Below are positions 13,484 through 24,447 of a stretch of DNA of 64,000 nt, one piece after another. Source of the stretch: Ctenosaura bakeri. Its lineage: Eukaryota > Chordata > Lepidosauria > Squamata > Iguanidae. Position numbers and translations under genes: made by a program. Position 1 is the stretch's first letter. Every line of letters begins with the position of its first letter. The stretch covers positions 186,001-250,000 of the forward strand of contig CAOLHI010000077.1 of assembly GCA_948474755.1 (NCBI GenBank). The letters are read 5' to 3'. The notes under the pieces were generated by a model. That model ran no database searches. It had not been told where the DNA came from and saw nothing but the letters and a program-made list of their open reading frames with translations.

Positions 13484-13722
13484 TCTGTGCTGTGTGTATA
13501 TGTGTCTTCAAGCTGCCTATTGATTTACGGGAACTCCATGAATTCCATAGCATTTTCTTAGGCGAGGAATACTCAGAGGTGATTTTTACGAGTTCCTTCC
13601 TCTGAATTATACCTTACAGCATCCAGTATTCATTTGCAGTCTGCAAGCCAAGTCCTAACCAGGGTGACTCTGCTTAGCTTCCAAGATCAGATGGGGTCTA
13701 CTGGCTCTAGGATATTTAGGTC
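13484..13722 (-). mobile_element. 5S rRNA-derived SINE
   Basis: Second copy of the same SINE. The minus strand has CCCCATCTGATCTTGGAAGC, TAAGCAGAG and CCTGGTTAGGACTTGGC (5S internal-promoter region, mutated). The body contains gaggaaggaactcg and ctatggaattcatggagttc, and the tail is cagcttgaagacacatatac. Confidence 0.85.
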
Positions 13723-13856
13723 CTCAAAAAAATGAAGGGGAAGGGGAAGAAGTGGGATGACTGTTTTTGGAAGTCAGGGAGGGGATTTGTATATAAGGTG
13801 AGTGACTTGAAGTCTTATTTTGCTCTTTAAGATGTCATCCAGAGTGCAGCAAAGCT

Positions 13857-14055
13857 GGCCTTTCCACATTACACTGTTATAGTGCTATTATTCCATTTTC
13901 AACATCTTGTGGAATTCTGAGGTTTGTAGGTCACTGAGGCCAAAGAGTTCTCTGGCTGAGATTTCTAAAGACCTCTCCCTAAACTGCAAACCCCATGATT
14001 CCATAGGATGTTGAAAATGGAATAATAGCATTATAATAGTGTAGTGCGGAAAGGC
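13857..14055. mobile_element. Fold-back MITE, class A
   Basis: From ggcctttccacattacac to gtagtgcggaaaggc; arms of about 80 bp in inverted orientation around a centre with agagttctctggctgag. Confidence 0.8.
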
Positions 14056-14410
14056 ACTTGGTATAGGGGCTAACATGACCATTTAAATATCCCCAAGAAA
14101 GAAGAAACACATCACCAAAACCTAAACTAAAATGGCGATTTGAATAAAATGTGGATATGCTGATTCATATGTTTAGGTTCCCATTCAGAACCAATTACTG
14201 TAGTTTAAATAGGAGAAAAAAATTACATCTCACCATAGTGAAGATACTGAGCAAGTAAACTGTGTTCAAGGTACCAATTGTTGATGGGCAGCTTCAAGGC
14301 CCGTAGTCTTCCTTCTTATAGCTTTTACTGTTAATCCTTTAGTTTTTGTCTTTAAACTGTCTTTTTATCTTATAATTTTGTATAGCCCTTTGAAAAGATG
14401 ATGCTTTCAA

Positions 14411-14441
14411 AAGAGAGAGAGAGAAAGAGAAAGAGAGACTG
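14411..14441 (+). repeat. (GA)n-rich tract
   Basis: agagagagagagaaagagaa followed by agagaga. Confidence 0.85.
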
Positions 14442-14494
14442 TTTTCCAACAGTCCTAGAAAAAGAGGGTTACCCTCTATAAAGCAGGACACATA

Positions 14495-14696
14495 GGCCAT
14501 TTCCGCACTACACTGTTATAATGCTATTATTCCACTTTCAATATCCTGTGCAATTCTGGGGTTTGTAGTTTTCTGAGGCCAAAGAGCTCTCTGGTTGAGA
14601 ATTCTAAATGCCCCTCTCTAAACTGCAAACTCCAGGATTCTACAGGATGTTGAAAGTGGAATAATAGGGCTGTAATAGTGTAGTGCAGAAAGGCCC
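14495..14696. mobile_element. Fold-back MITE, class A
   Basis: From ggccatttccgcactaca to gtagtgcagaaaggccc, flanked by ATA on both sides (3-bp duplication). Confidence 0.85.
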
Positions 14697-15596
14697 ATAG
14701 TGACCATAAATAGAACTCAGGAGGGGAAAAAACCAGAATGCACTAATTTCTGATTTGACAGGAGAATCCTCATTTTGCCAAGCCTGATACTGAACTGTGC
14801 CAAAGAGAATTCAACTACCCTCCTGTGAGTCTTGGCCATTGTGCTGAGTATATTGTTTAACACATTAGTTTATGCAAGTGAAGTTTCTTTGATGAGTTGT
14901 GCTGTCTTCTGACCTGTCCAAAACACTGTAAAACAGTGACTGTTTCTTTTTTTCGTGGAGAAAAACAGCCAGTAATCTCATCTAGCAAAGTTCTAGCTAT
15001 ATGCCACATGACAGGCTACGGATAAAAATGAATTGCATTGCATTAAAGTCCATTTTAGAATATGAAATTATCTTGCCTGCTTGACTTTGATTCGCCCACA
15101 CTACATTGGCTTTGGTGTGTGTACTTTTGGAAAATATTGACTCTGCTAAGTGCTTAAAAATCCCAGCATGAAGGGTTTCTTGTAAATGTAAATTTAATTT
15201 GATCTGTCATTTGGTTTCTTTGTGGATTCAAAGGAGATAAGAGCTCTTAGCTTGTAGAAAATTGATAGTGTAGCTTAATATGATTGATCCCAGTTTGTTT
15301 CTGGTTATTCCCTAGAAAGAACAAGTGTTGTCAAACAGTCTGTGTCTCCAAAACTATATGACAACAATAAGCATTTCTGTCTAAAAAGAGTTCCAGATTA
15401 TTTTGGCAGCACTTCAAAAATTTTAATATCAAAATGTGAATTTGTGAGTTATTTATTTGTTTGTTTGTTTTTCATTTTGCTTTTAAGAATTTAAACAAAA
15501 TTAGTTTTGTTGTTGTTGATACATTTTAAGATAAGGGTAGCCACATGCCACACTAGTTAAAAGAAGAGAGGAGGGAAAGGACTGTTCATAAATCCA

Positions 15597-15798
15597 GACC
15601 ATTTCTGCACTATACTGTTATAGTGCTATTATTCCACTTCCAACATCGTATGGAATCCTGGGATTTGTAGTTTAGGGAGGGGCATTTAGACTTCTCAGTC
15701 AAAGAGCTCTTTGGCCTCAGTAAACTACAAACACCAGAATTCCACAGGATGTTGAAAGTAGAGTAATAGCACTGTTACAGCAGAGGGTGGAAATGGAC
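15597..15798. mobile_element. Fold-back MITE, class A
   Basis: From gaccatttctgcactata to gggtggaaatggac, flanked by CCA on both sides. Confidence 0.85.
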
Positions 15799-16183
15799 CC
15801 AATTGTATCATTAAGCAAATCAAGATGGGTGACTCCAGGGAAGAGATCTTTAGGGTGATGGAAAGCGGAGTGAAATAATGAAGAACAAAGCTGCCATATC
15901 GTACTGTCTGCCCCCGGCCTTCCATCCCCTAAGTGAGTTTGTCGCAGAACAGCTGTATGTAAGAACAGCCCTACTACTGGACAGGGGCAGCTGTGTGTTT
16001 GTCTGTTTAAAGGATATTTTCACTTTATTTAAGAGTGATTGCACTCCTGCAATCCTCCAGGAAGTGTGATTCTTCTTTAGTTCTCCTTTATTCCACCCTC
16101 TATGACTTGTTCAGGCTGCATTTGCTACTGAACTTTGCTGATACCCAGTTGTGATGTGACCCTCAGTGGGTCTCTCTGGCACG

Positions 16184-16362
16184 GGCCATTTCCGCACTAG
16201 CCTGTTATGGCACAACGATTCCACTTTCAACATCCTCTGGAATCCTAGGGTTGCAGTTTCAGGAGGGGCCAGCCGGCCCCTCCCAAAACTGCAAACCCCA
16301 GGATTCCAGAGGATGTTGAAAGTGGAATCATCGCGCTATAACAGGCTAGTGCGGAAATGGCC
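16184..16362. mobile_element. Fold-back MITE, class A, short hairpin form
   Basis: A 179-bp near-perfect palindrome, ggccatttccgcactagcct to aggctagtgcggaaatggcc, with a centre of ggggccagccggcccctccc. Both arms share cctctgg where most copies have cctatgg. Confidence 0.9.
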
Positions 16363-17390
16363 ACTGACTCTCTGGCACTCTTTTCAGCATTGCACTCTTA
16401 AATAGTTTCATTTATTTCCCCTTTCCAAGTCAATCTATGCCAGAGCTCTTTAGGAGTAGAACAGACTGGCTCTGAGGGTTCCAAACATTCCCCATCTGCC
16501 GGCTGGGTGCAGAGGGAAGCGTTTGGGTCCCACTCCCATCCTGACAATGGGATTGCGATGGGACATCGTGGGATGCAGGTAAGGTGTGGAAAGGGCCTCT
16601 GTCTTACATCTGTTGTCCAAAAGCATGTAAGAGATCTGAGCAGGGTTTGATAGGAGTCAAAACTGAGATCTGTAATGCATTTGGGTGTCTCCTCCACTGT
16701 CCTTTTTATTTACTTTACTACTTTATAGTATAGATGTAGAACTGCTGCCAATGTTCTATCTAGAATGTAGCCAAGTAAAATTTGAGGCTTCTTCCTTGGG
16801 CTATTTCAATGCATTATTTACTTGCTATATTTATGTAATTATTTCTGCTGAAGCCCTCACAGTAATTTAAGATTCAACATAATGCTTTACACTCCAAGGG
16901 TCATGATGAAAAAAGAATGAGGAGGGCAGAGGAAAATAAGCAAATGTTCAGCAAGCATCTATTACATGCTGTTATATAAGGGAGTTACATAACAGAATGG
17001 TCGCTGCCAGAGTTTCAAGATTTAATGTTAACAGTTGTTTACTGTACTCTTCAACCAAATCCAGCATAACTAAGGCCCTTTCCGCACGAGGCAATTAAAA
17101 CGGGCCAAGGCGTCCTGGCACAGAGGTCATCCGCACCTTGGATTGGACTAGGTGTGGACCATTTAGTTCCGCTCCTCAGTCCAATCCAACCCACCCCCAA
17201 GTGGTCCTCCCCCGTGCTAAGTAAAGACTGGAAAAATCAGGTCTCTACATTTTCTGGAACGCACCATTGCGTTCCTACTTACCTGTGCAGATGCGCAGGC
17301 TCGCACCAATGCAAGCCTGCGATCAGTGGAGGGCAGGCTGTGGGTGTAGCCAGTGTCACTGGTTGGTCCACTCCCACGAAGACACCGGAA

Positions 17391-17401
17391 GCCGCCATTT
17401 T
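17391..17401 (-). promoter_or_regulatory. Perfect YY1-consensus site 1
   Basis: gccgccatttt, the reverse complement of AAAATGGCGGC, which matches the YY1 consensus AANATGGCGGC. Binding is not shown by sequence. Confidence 0.5.
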
Positions 17402-17420
17402 GAGCCAGAAGCTACAGGAA

Positions 17421-17431
17421 GCCGCCATTTT
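17421..17431 (-). promoter_or_regulatory. Perfect YY1-consensus site 2
   Basis: Identical to the site 30 bp upstream, within a 30-bp tandem duplication. Confidence 0.5.
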
Positions 17432-17600
17432 GAGCCGGAGCAGTGCGGATCTAGAGACCTCGCACTGCTCCAGTTTGCCCTGCACCAATGGAGAAGCCCT
17501 GCGGAAGGGCTCAAGGGACAGTGTGCGTTACTTCGGACCCAAGAAGAGCCAGTAAATAACGGCACGGAGCGTTCAATCACTTCGTGCGGAAAGGACCTAA

Positions 17601-17741
17601 GGGAGGTGACAGTTCTGGGAAAGGAAGGGCTAATAATAGTCAATTGATTGTTGTTAATTGTTAATTGTTGTGTGTTTTAGGGGGTTGGTTTTAGGTGGGT
17701 TGGTGGGTGGGGAGGATTGGGTATGTTTTTTAATGTTTTTT
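17601..17741 (+). mobile_element. L2-like LINE 3' UTR, part 1
   Basis: G/T-rich tail sequence of an L2-like LINE (ttagggggttggttttaggt) that rejoins at 18206 across a minus-strand insert. The RT part is not present. Confidence 0.55.
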
Positions 17742-18185
17742 TTAATAAATTTTATTGCATAACAAATAGTTTCTTACATACAACATAAACAACATACAAT
17801 CATACTAATCTACTCACGTACAGTCCTAACCACTAACAACAAGTAGACATATATTGGACCAAATGTTCTTCCATGTCTCCCGACATACAAACCTTAGTAC
17901 AAACCTACCATTCTTCGTCCAAACATACTTTGACTTCTTTTATAGTTACCGTTGGGCGCCGTATTCGTCTTCTCCTATCACTCCTGCTCATCTTTTATTC
18001 TAACTCTTAATTTTACTGCAATATCTGCACTCTATTCTATTGCTATCTTACCTTTCCTCTTCACGTGTATTGTATCTCAGTCCTACAGCTTTCCCACTAT
18101 ATTACTCTACTCGTTCTTCTGATTATTACCAATTAGTACTCTAATTAATTCTAATCTGAACCCTACTTTCTGATCTTATTAGCCC
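17742..18185 (-). mobile_element. Minus-strand retro-insert with poly(A) and 20-bp TSD
   Basis: A 444-bp insert flanked by a 20-bp direct repeat (tatgttttttaatgtttttt) at 17722-17741 and 18186-18205. On the minus strand it ends gcaataaaatttattaaaaa, a polyadenylation signal plus A-tail. The long duplication and A-tail are those of L1-machinery insertion. The body is purine-rich on the minus strand and lacks an ORF. It may be the 3' UTR of another L1 subfamily or a processed transcript. Confidence 0.75.
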
Positions 18186-18205
18186 TATGTTTTTTAATGT
18201 TTTTT

Positions 18206-18271
18206 AATGTAATTAATGTATTATTGTTGTTCGCTGCCTTGATCCATGAGGAGAGGCGGGATAGAAATAAA
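18206..18271 (+). mobile_element. L2-like LINE 3' end, part 2
   Basis: Contains gttcgctgccttgatccatg aggagaggcgggatagaaat, the typical end of reptile L2-like LINEs, directly followed by (ATT)n. Confidence 0.65.
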
Positions 18272-18354
<83 letters not shown>

Positions 18355-18362
18355 TTATTATT
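18272..18362 (+). repeat. (ATT)n(ACT)n compound microsatellite
   Basis: About sixteen ATT units, then about eleven ACT units, then ATT again; it sits at the 3' end of an L2-like LINE. Open frames of poly-Tyr through it are artefacts. Confidence 0.95.
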
Positions 18363-18528
18363 CACCCCTGTGGCAGTCAGGTGGAGTGGATGTTGACAGA
18401 AACATTATTAGGTTGTCAATAAAGCTTGGAAAATTTGCTTTTTTTGGACTACAGCTTCTAGAAATCCATTTTACCTGGGAAATTCCAGTTGTCTTTTTCC
18501 AGATTTTTTTAAAAAAGCTTCTAACTTA

Positions 18529-18729
18529 GGCCATTTACACACTACACTATTATAGTGCTATTATTCCACTTTCAATATCATATGGAATCTTGAGGTTTGC
18601 AGTTTACTGAAGTCAAAGAACTCTCTGGCTGTGGATTCTAAATGCCACTCCCTAAACTGCAAACCCCAGGATTCCACAAGATGTTGAAAGTGGAAAATAG
18701 CACTCTAATAATGTAGTGTGGAAATGGCC
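18529..18729. mobile_element. Fold-back MITE, class A
   Basis: From ggccatttacacactaca to tgtagtgtggaaatggcc, with TTA on both sides. The right TTA is immediately followed by another element's GGCC end (18733). Confidence 0.85.
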
Positions 18730-18732
18730 TTA

Positions 18733-19129
18733 GGCCATTTCTGTATCTCACCTGCTGACATCCCATTGCGATTCTGGCAGTGTCTTTGCTGGGATGGGAG
18801 TACAACGGGAATGCTCCCCTCCACAACTGGCTGGATTCCTGCCAGGGAGCATGAGCAACACACACTGCCTTCCTCAGCGGCCTCTTTCCCATGCCGCACT
18901 GGGGAAGGAAGTGCGTGATCATGCTTCTGCCCCTTCCGCATGGTTGGAGGTGATGGCAGCATTGCACAATCATGGGCACTTAATGGGGTTTTTTTTTTTC
19001 TGTTAAGCAAATATCTCACTATTGTGATGCTTGGGAATGTACTGGCTGTGGGACTGCAATGATGTTGTGCAAAAGCACAACCTACAGATCACTGCCATCA
19101 TGGGACTGCGACACTATGTGGAAATGGAC
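18733..19129. mobile_element. MITE-like DNA element, class B
   Basis: From ggccatttctgtatctcacc to actatgtggaaatggac. The left flank TTA is shared with the preceding fold-back element; the right flank is ATA. Interior blocks match 1829-2210 and 46786-47178. Confidence 0.8.
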
Positions 19130-20972
19130 ATAGACTCTTGAGAGACTGTCACCATCATTTTGCAAAAAGTAAAATTACATGTATGTTTGCAGGTGGCACA
19201 TGTAATCTTAAGGAAAACCAGAATAATTCGAATAGGAGCAGAGTGTAATCTTAAGGGAAGCTATTAAAACAAATCTAATAGGAATAGAGAATTTTGAAAG
19301 ATTGAGTTTGTTCCCACAGGAACAACCAGAATGTCTGAGGTATAGTTGTTCACACAGAGGTCCAAGGACCTTGCATGTCTCATTTTCTGTTCCATTACCA
19401 AAATGGCTGAGGTTATGGTTCACACTGGCCTCAGCAAAAGTTCTGGACCACTTTGTCTTTGCTTTCCTTCAGAACAGGATAGGCATCTTCCATTGAGGAG
19501 CTAGGACAATGTCCAGAATCTACCTTAAGAAAAATCTATTTTTCTCTGGTTTTAAAAACAGCTTTATCTTCTTTCTCCCTGATGGATGCATGGTAAATGT
19601 TCTGGTTACAAGAGCGGTGCAGAAACTCAGACATGCTGTAATAAAGAGCTATTTATAGCTTATGTATTTCCATGCACATGTCAGGAAGCACTAAATTAGG
19701 AGGAAAGGAACAAGTTAATATTTATTTTATCAGTTAGAGGTGGAGGAGGCAAGAGAGGCATACAGCTAAGATGTCTGAGAGATGAAGTTGATGAACCGAT
19801 TTTTAAATTTAATGAGGATTGCATTAACCTGGAACATGATAACACAGAATAACCTCAGCAATGGAAAAGCTGATGCTGTCGTTTCACTGTTCTATCCAAT
19901 TTATTAAAAATAAACTTCATACTGCTCTTTATTTTTTTTAAAAAATCCCAAAGGTCTGTAAAGTGCTTCACCAAATTATTTAATGGCTTCATCTTGCATT
20001 ATTTATGTCCTAATAGCTTATACTCATGAGAATGAGTCCCATGTAGAAAACTGTGTGAGCTCTTGGGATTGTCAGCACTGTTAAAATCTGGTAAAATGAA
20101 GGAGATAGTGAAATGACTGTGAAAATGTGGGGATGGGGTTAGGTAGGGACTTGAAAGAAATATTAAAATTGAACTGCATGGGAAATGTGATTTGGCAATA
20201 AGATTCTGTAGGAAAATAGAAAATGCTCTCGTATTAAGTGAGACTACTATTTCATCTAGGCTGATATTGTGAGTACAGTTTGAAGAGCTTGGAAAAGTTA
20301 CTTTTTTGAACTGGTAAATCCAATAAGGCCAGTGGCAATGCTGTTTCGGGGAAAGCTCTCCAAATCTCACGCAAGAATCCTCTCTGTTCTTGCCTGGAAG
20401 TCCCCAAAAGGTGAGCCCCCATCTAAGTACCAGCTAGGCCTACTTGTACTTAGTTAGCTTCCAGAATTACATAAGCTGAGATATTTTCATGGTGGTGGTA
20501 TTTTCACAGCAACACTTTCGGCTAAATCAGGCTGAGAGAGGAGGACTGGCCACAGGTTATGCAGTAGTTCCATGGCTCAGTGGAAGTTAGAACCAAGGTC
20601 ACACAACTCTTAATCCATTAGTCTTACCCACTGTACCAAGCTAGCCGTATGGGCTCTACTGCTAGTATACAACCCTTCCCATCTCCCCCTCTCTTGGGTG
20701 AACTGTATTATTATTCTTTACATCATCTGTGGGGACTTAAAGCAGCAGATGACTTGAGCTTGTTAATCCAAGAATAGGGTCCATATACCTTATTTTCTGC
20801 ATTACCAAGGCCACTCATGAACAGAAGGGAGTGTTGTCCACATTCTTCCTGCTCTACAGCACTGATGTAATGAAAGCTTGTTAGTCCAACCACATCATGT
20901 GAATCTGAGGAAGCAATAAGGGGCCCAGTAGGAGCTGGTGTTTATAATTTTATAACTGCTACCTCAGACTAG

Positions 20973-21077
20973 GGCCATTTCTACATGAGACTGTTATAGC
21001 GCTATGATTCCACTTTCAACATCCTGTGGAATCCTGGGATTTGCAGTTTTGGGAGGGGCCACCTGGCGGAAATGACC
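20973..21077. mobile_element. Fold-back MITE, class A, internally deleted
   Basis: One arm plus a short right terminus (ggcggaaatgacc), flanked by TAG on both sides. Confidence 0.8.
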
Positions 21078-21344
21078 TAGGCTTCCTGACTAAGCAGCTT
21101 GTTTGTCTGCATAGTTTCACATGCTTTACTTGTGTATCTGCACTGCACAGTTATACTAATTTTATATCACTTAAAATGTCATAGCTCCATCATAAGAAAT
21201 CTTGGGATTTGTAGTTTGGTGTGATACTTAGAATTCTCTGCTGAAGAGCTCTAGTCCAATCCTCAGGCACTCTGGAATGTCTGTACGCAGTCTCCGATTA
21301 ATCTGATTTGATCCTGTCTCATCAGGATACATCGGCATTTTTAA

Positions 21345-21548
21345 GTTGTTGTTGCTGCTGTGTGCCTTTATGTTGTTTCTCAGTTATGGCAACCTTAAGG
21401 TGAATCTATCATGGGGTTTTCTGGGGAATAAGAGTGTGTGACGTGCCCAAGGTCACCCAGTGGGTTTCCATGGCTGGGCAGGGAATCGAACCCTAGTCTT
21501 CAGGATTGTAGTTCAAATGCTCAAAACTACTGTACCCCACTGGCTCAC
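21345..21548 (-). mobile_element. tRNA-derived SINE
   Basis: The minus-strand reading has a tRNA-like head with a gattccctg box-B-like motif, then cactgggtgaccttgggcac and a tail ending gcacacagcagcaacaac. A solo LTR inserted beside its head. Confidence 0.8.
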
Positions 21549-21556
21549 AAAAAACG

Positions 21557-22044
21557 TGTCAAGGTTGTTGCCTAGCAGGCAAAGGTTTCCTCTGAGTGGA
21601 TGGCAGAGGGAAGAGGCGGTGTGGCCAGACAGCCAGGTGCAAGGCCAGCACGGTTATTGTGGCTATGTCTTATGTATTAGGGAAGGCCACACACCAGAGC
21701 ACTGATTGGGTCACCCAACATGTTTCAGGGTGACAAGGTAGCATAAAAAGGCTGGTGTTTGCCTTGACCAGCTGCCAGTTAGCTGCCCTAGCTGGACCTG
21801 CCATGCTATTGGCAGTATACTGTTTGTAAGGGGGGATGCTGCCCAATTTTTCTCCATTATCTTTTGTTTTTCCTCCTTGTCTAATTGCTGGCAAGCTAGC
21901 ATGTTTTTCTAAGTCTTATCTTAGAGTGCGGCAATAAATCAGTACTCTAAGCCTAACTAATGAGCCTCTGGAATTTGTTCTGCTTCACTGGGACTCTCTG
22001 CTGCAGCTCAGGCTCAGAGGAGCCAAATCCTGCCACCCCTTACA
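21557..22044 (+). mobile_element. Solo LTR (488 bp), plus strand
   Basis: Begins TGTCAAGG and ends CCCTTACA, an imperfect terminal inverted repeat. It has a TATA-like gcataaaaagg at 21741-21751 and AATAAA at 21933-21938 in the right order. Flanks aaacg and aaacc are a 5-bp duplication with one mismatch. No internal retroelement genes are adjacent. The family is not assigned. Confidence 0.7.
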
Positions 22045-22094
22045 AAACCAACCAACCAACCAGCCATATACACTTCATTAACAGCTCTATCTCC

Positions 22095-22288
22095 TGTTGT
22101 TGTGTGCCTTCAAGTCATTTCCCCTCTATGGCAACTCTAAGGCAAATCTATCATGGGGGTTTCTGGGGCTGAGAGTGTGTGATGGACCCAAGGTCATCCA
22201 TTGGATTTCCAGGGTCAAGTGGGGAGTCAAACCCTGGTCTCCAGTGTCATAGTCCAACACTCAAACCTATTACACTATGCTGACTCTT
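22095..22288 (-). mobile_element. tRNA-derived SINE
   Basis: Same family as 21345-21548: ttgttgtgtgccttcaagtc at the tail side, caaggtcatccattgg in the body and gagtcaaaccctggtctcc as the box B region on the minus strand. Confidence 0.85.
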
Positions 22289-22337
22289 CCTCTACCTCCT
22301 CAAAAACAAGCTGCTGAAAGCGAACCTGTATTATATG

Positions 22338-22600
22338 TGTTGTTATTGTTAACTGCCATCAAGTCAACTTCCACTTATGGAATCCTATGAATGAATCAAC
22401 AGCCCTGCTCAGGTCCTGCAGAGTCAGGGCTGTGGCTTCCCTGATGGAGTCTATCCATCTGTAATGTGGGCTTCCTCTTTTCTACATCCTTCTACCTTCC
22501 CAAGAATTATTGTCATTTCTAGTGAGTCATGTCTTCTCAAGAGGTGTGCATCAGCGTAGTGCAAAATATGCACAATACAATGCACAAAACATGACTTATA
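22338..22600 (-). mobile_element. RTE-type LINE 3' fragment
   Basis: The minus strand encodes HLLRRHDSLEMTIILGKVEG and then the 3' tail ...cataagtggaagttgacttg atggcag. It matches the C-terminus and tail of 57085-57545. RTE/BovB-type assignment is from recognition of the LxRRxxSLExTxMLGKxEG pattern. Confidence 0.65.
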
Positions 22601-23528
22601 AATCTTTGTTGCAGTCCAAGAATCACTAACCATTGGTCCTGTTTCTTTTGAATGACAGGAAAGCAAAAAAAAAATCGTTTATATGCACGCATTGTTTTTC
22701 TAATTGTCTTGAAAACCATGAGATAAACTCATAAAAACATCTCTTTTTTTTTGTCTCTATTTATGAGTGTCCATAGGCAATAAGGTCAGCTAGAGTCTAT
22801 GAAATCCTATGAATCTCCCTCTGATTTTGGAGATTTTGCGAGGCACACTGTTTAAAGCCTCCACTTTGCAGCAACGAGGGCTAGAAAGTTGTGCTGTTTT
22901 GTTGAAGACAAAATATTTAGGATGTTCAGTTCTGTGGCTTATAATAAGTGTGTCCTTTATCTACTTTTGTGGAATGAAAGGGAGTATTTCCGTGACTATG
23001 TCTTAAGAACGAAGCAGAAAGTAGCTTATTCAAAGGAATTGAGTGAGACAGAAATACTTTGAGAAAGTAAACAGAAGTGCAAACTTGCTCAGAGATTTCA
23101 TTCCAAGTGTTCATTATTGCCAAAAATAATCCAATGGCAATAACAACAATGACACATGCTCATTATGATGTATACTTTCCCCTGATCTTCTGTGCTGTTA
23201 ACACTAAATTGTGAAACAAGTCACAACAGCAATATCATGTGTTTCAGAAGACATTCTGAGAAAAAAATAAAACTAAAAAATGGCTAATTATGCTTGTAAT
23301 CATTCCTGACTCCAGTGCTGTGACTCATCTCTTGCAGACATCATCTGTGGTTCAGTGAGAGTTTAATGCCCCCAAATGTTGCCTATTTCTTCCTCCAGGC
23401 ACAGAAGGCATCATATGTTCCAATTCGTTTAATAGAGATCCTACAGATTATTTTATTTCTTTAAATTACTGTTCTTGCAGTCAGTTCTAATTCCTGGCAG
23501 CCTACATATGCATAAAGGGAGCTAGCTG

Positions 23529-23900
23529 AATAAAAAGATGAGAATGGGGATCAGACCAGTTTTCCATCTAATCCTGCATCCTCTTTCACAAGGCGCTAGT
23601 GGCTAATCAAATGCCTTTGGGAAGGCCACTGGCAGAAAGCAAAGGCCTTCTCTCTCTCCTGGTGTTACTCTCCAGTGCCTGATATTCAAGGCATTCTGCC
23701 TCTAGAAATGGAGTTCCATGTCACCTTTGTGGCCAGCACTGGCTTGTGGTTCCCATGTCAATGAGCCAATGAATCAACCCAGGTTTTCAGTCTGAACTTC
23801 AAGGGTCCTGAACCTATTTTACCACTTTTAAAGTCTGGGTGAGAAATAGATTCACCACCTCATGGCGATGGATGGCACCAGGTGCTACTGGTTATGTCTG
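23529..23900 (-). repeat. Diverged interspersed repeat (atgctagatcagacc family)
   Basis: gggatcagaccagttttccatctaatcctgcatcc and gcctttgggaaggccac resemble the blocks at 48692-49020, 56735-56960 and 60340-60550. Probably the 3' part of an old CR1/L3-type LINE; strand uncertain. Confidence 0.45.
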
Positions 23901-24021
23901 ATAAAGCAATCTTCTATGGGTTTTTCTAATAACTTTCTTCTGAAACAGACTTGAGCAAACATTGCCCTTCAGATATTTGTGGATGACAGCACAGAGCATT
24001 CAGCACCATTGGCTAGACTGG

Positions 24022-24447
24022 GGCTCTTTCCTCAGCTTACCTTTTTTTTGGCGCTGGGGTGCAGGGATTGCGCAAGCAGCCTCCAGTTAGAGGTATCTCC
24101 ACCGCTTCAGATCCGCACGAGCTGCCTGCTCCCGAGCAGGTAGTGCGAGAGCCCTTCCTCTTCCTTCCGCAGTGTAGCCTGGGAGTTTCCAGGCTGCACT
24201 GGTGCAGGAAGCACGACTGCCGTAGCACCGGAGGCTCCGCACGCACGGCAAGTGCATGCGGGGCCCTGGAGCAATGCACGATCACGCACCATTTTCAGCT
24301 GAAAGCCAAAAATGAAAAAGTGTGCAAACAGCACCTGCCATACCCTGGAGCATTGCGTGATTGTGAGTGTGTCGTGCAGATCACTCCTCACAGTCGTGCG
24401 ACGCTCCAGGCGCCCTTTTGCATGGCAAATGCCGTGCAAAAAGGGCC
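24022..24447 (-). mobile_element. MITE-like DNA element, class C, inverted copy
   Basis: Starts ggctctttcctcagcttacc and ends cgtgcaaaaagggcc, with TGG directly on both sides. It is the reverse orientation of 3822-4210. The + strand end is a small hairpin (cccttttgcatggcaaatgc / cgtgcaaaaaggg). Confidence 0.8.

Larger units (their letters stand above)
17074..17597. mobile_element. MITE-like DNA element, class D (524 bp, CpG-rich)
   Basis: Ends ggccctttccgcacga and tcgtgcggaaaggacc (mutated) are inverted repeats, and TAA lies on both sides. The GC-rich interior contains two copies of aggaagccgccattttgagc type (17386-17437). The 133-aa and 126-aa open frames inside have no recognisable domain and overlap in different frames, so I treat them as chance. 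Confidence 0.85.

Noticed and set aside
13620..13705. 5S rRNA gene
   Set aside because: Only the internal part is present, with mutations, and it is fused to a SINE body.
16172..16378. 11-bp direct repeat ctctctggcac near the fold-back MITE at 16184
   Set aside because: It is not adjacent to the element ends (1 and 5 bp away) and other copies have 3-bp duplications; may be coincidence in CT-rich sequence.
17154..17647. Two overlapping open frames (133 and 126 aa)
   Set aside because: They lie in a CpG-rich transposon, overlap in different frames, show no domain and start within the element's repeats.
18197..18529. 110-aa open frame with poly-Tyr
   Set aside because: Produced by the (ATT)n(ACT)n microsatellite.
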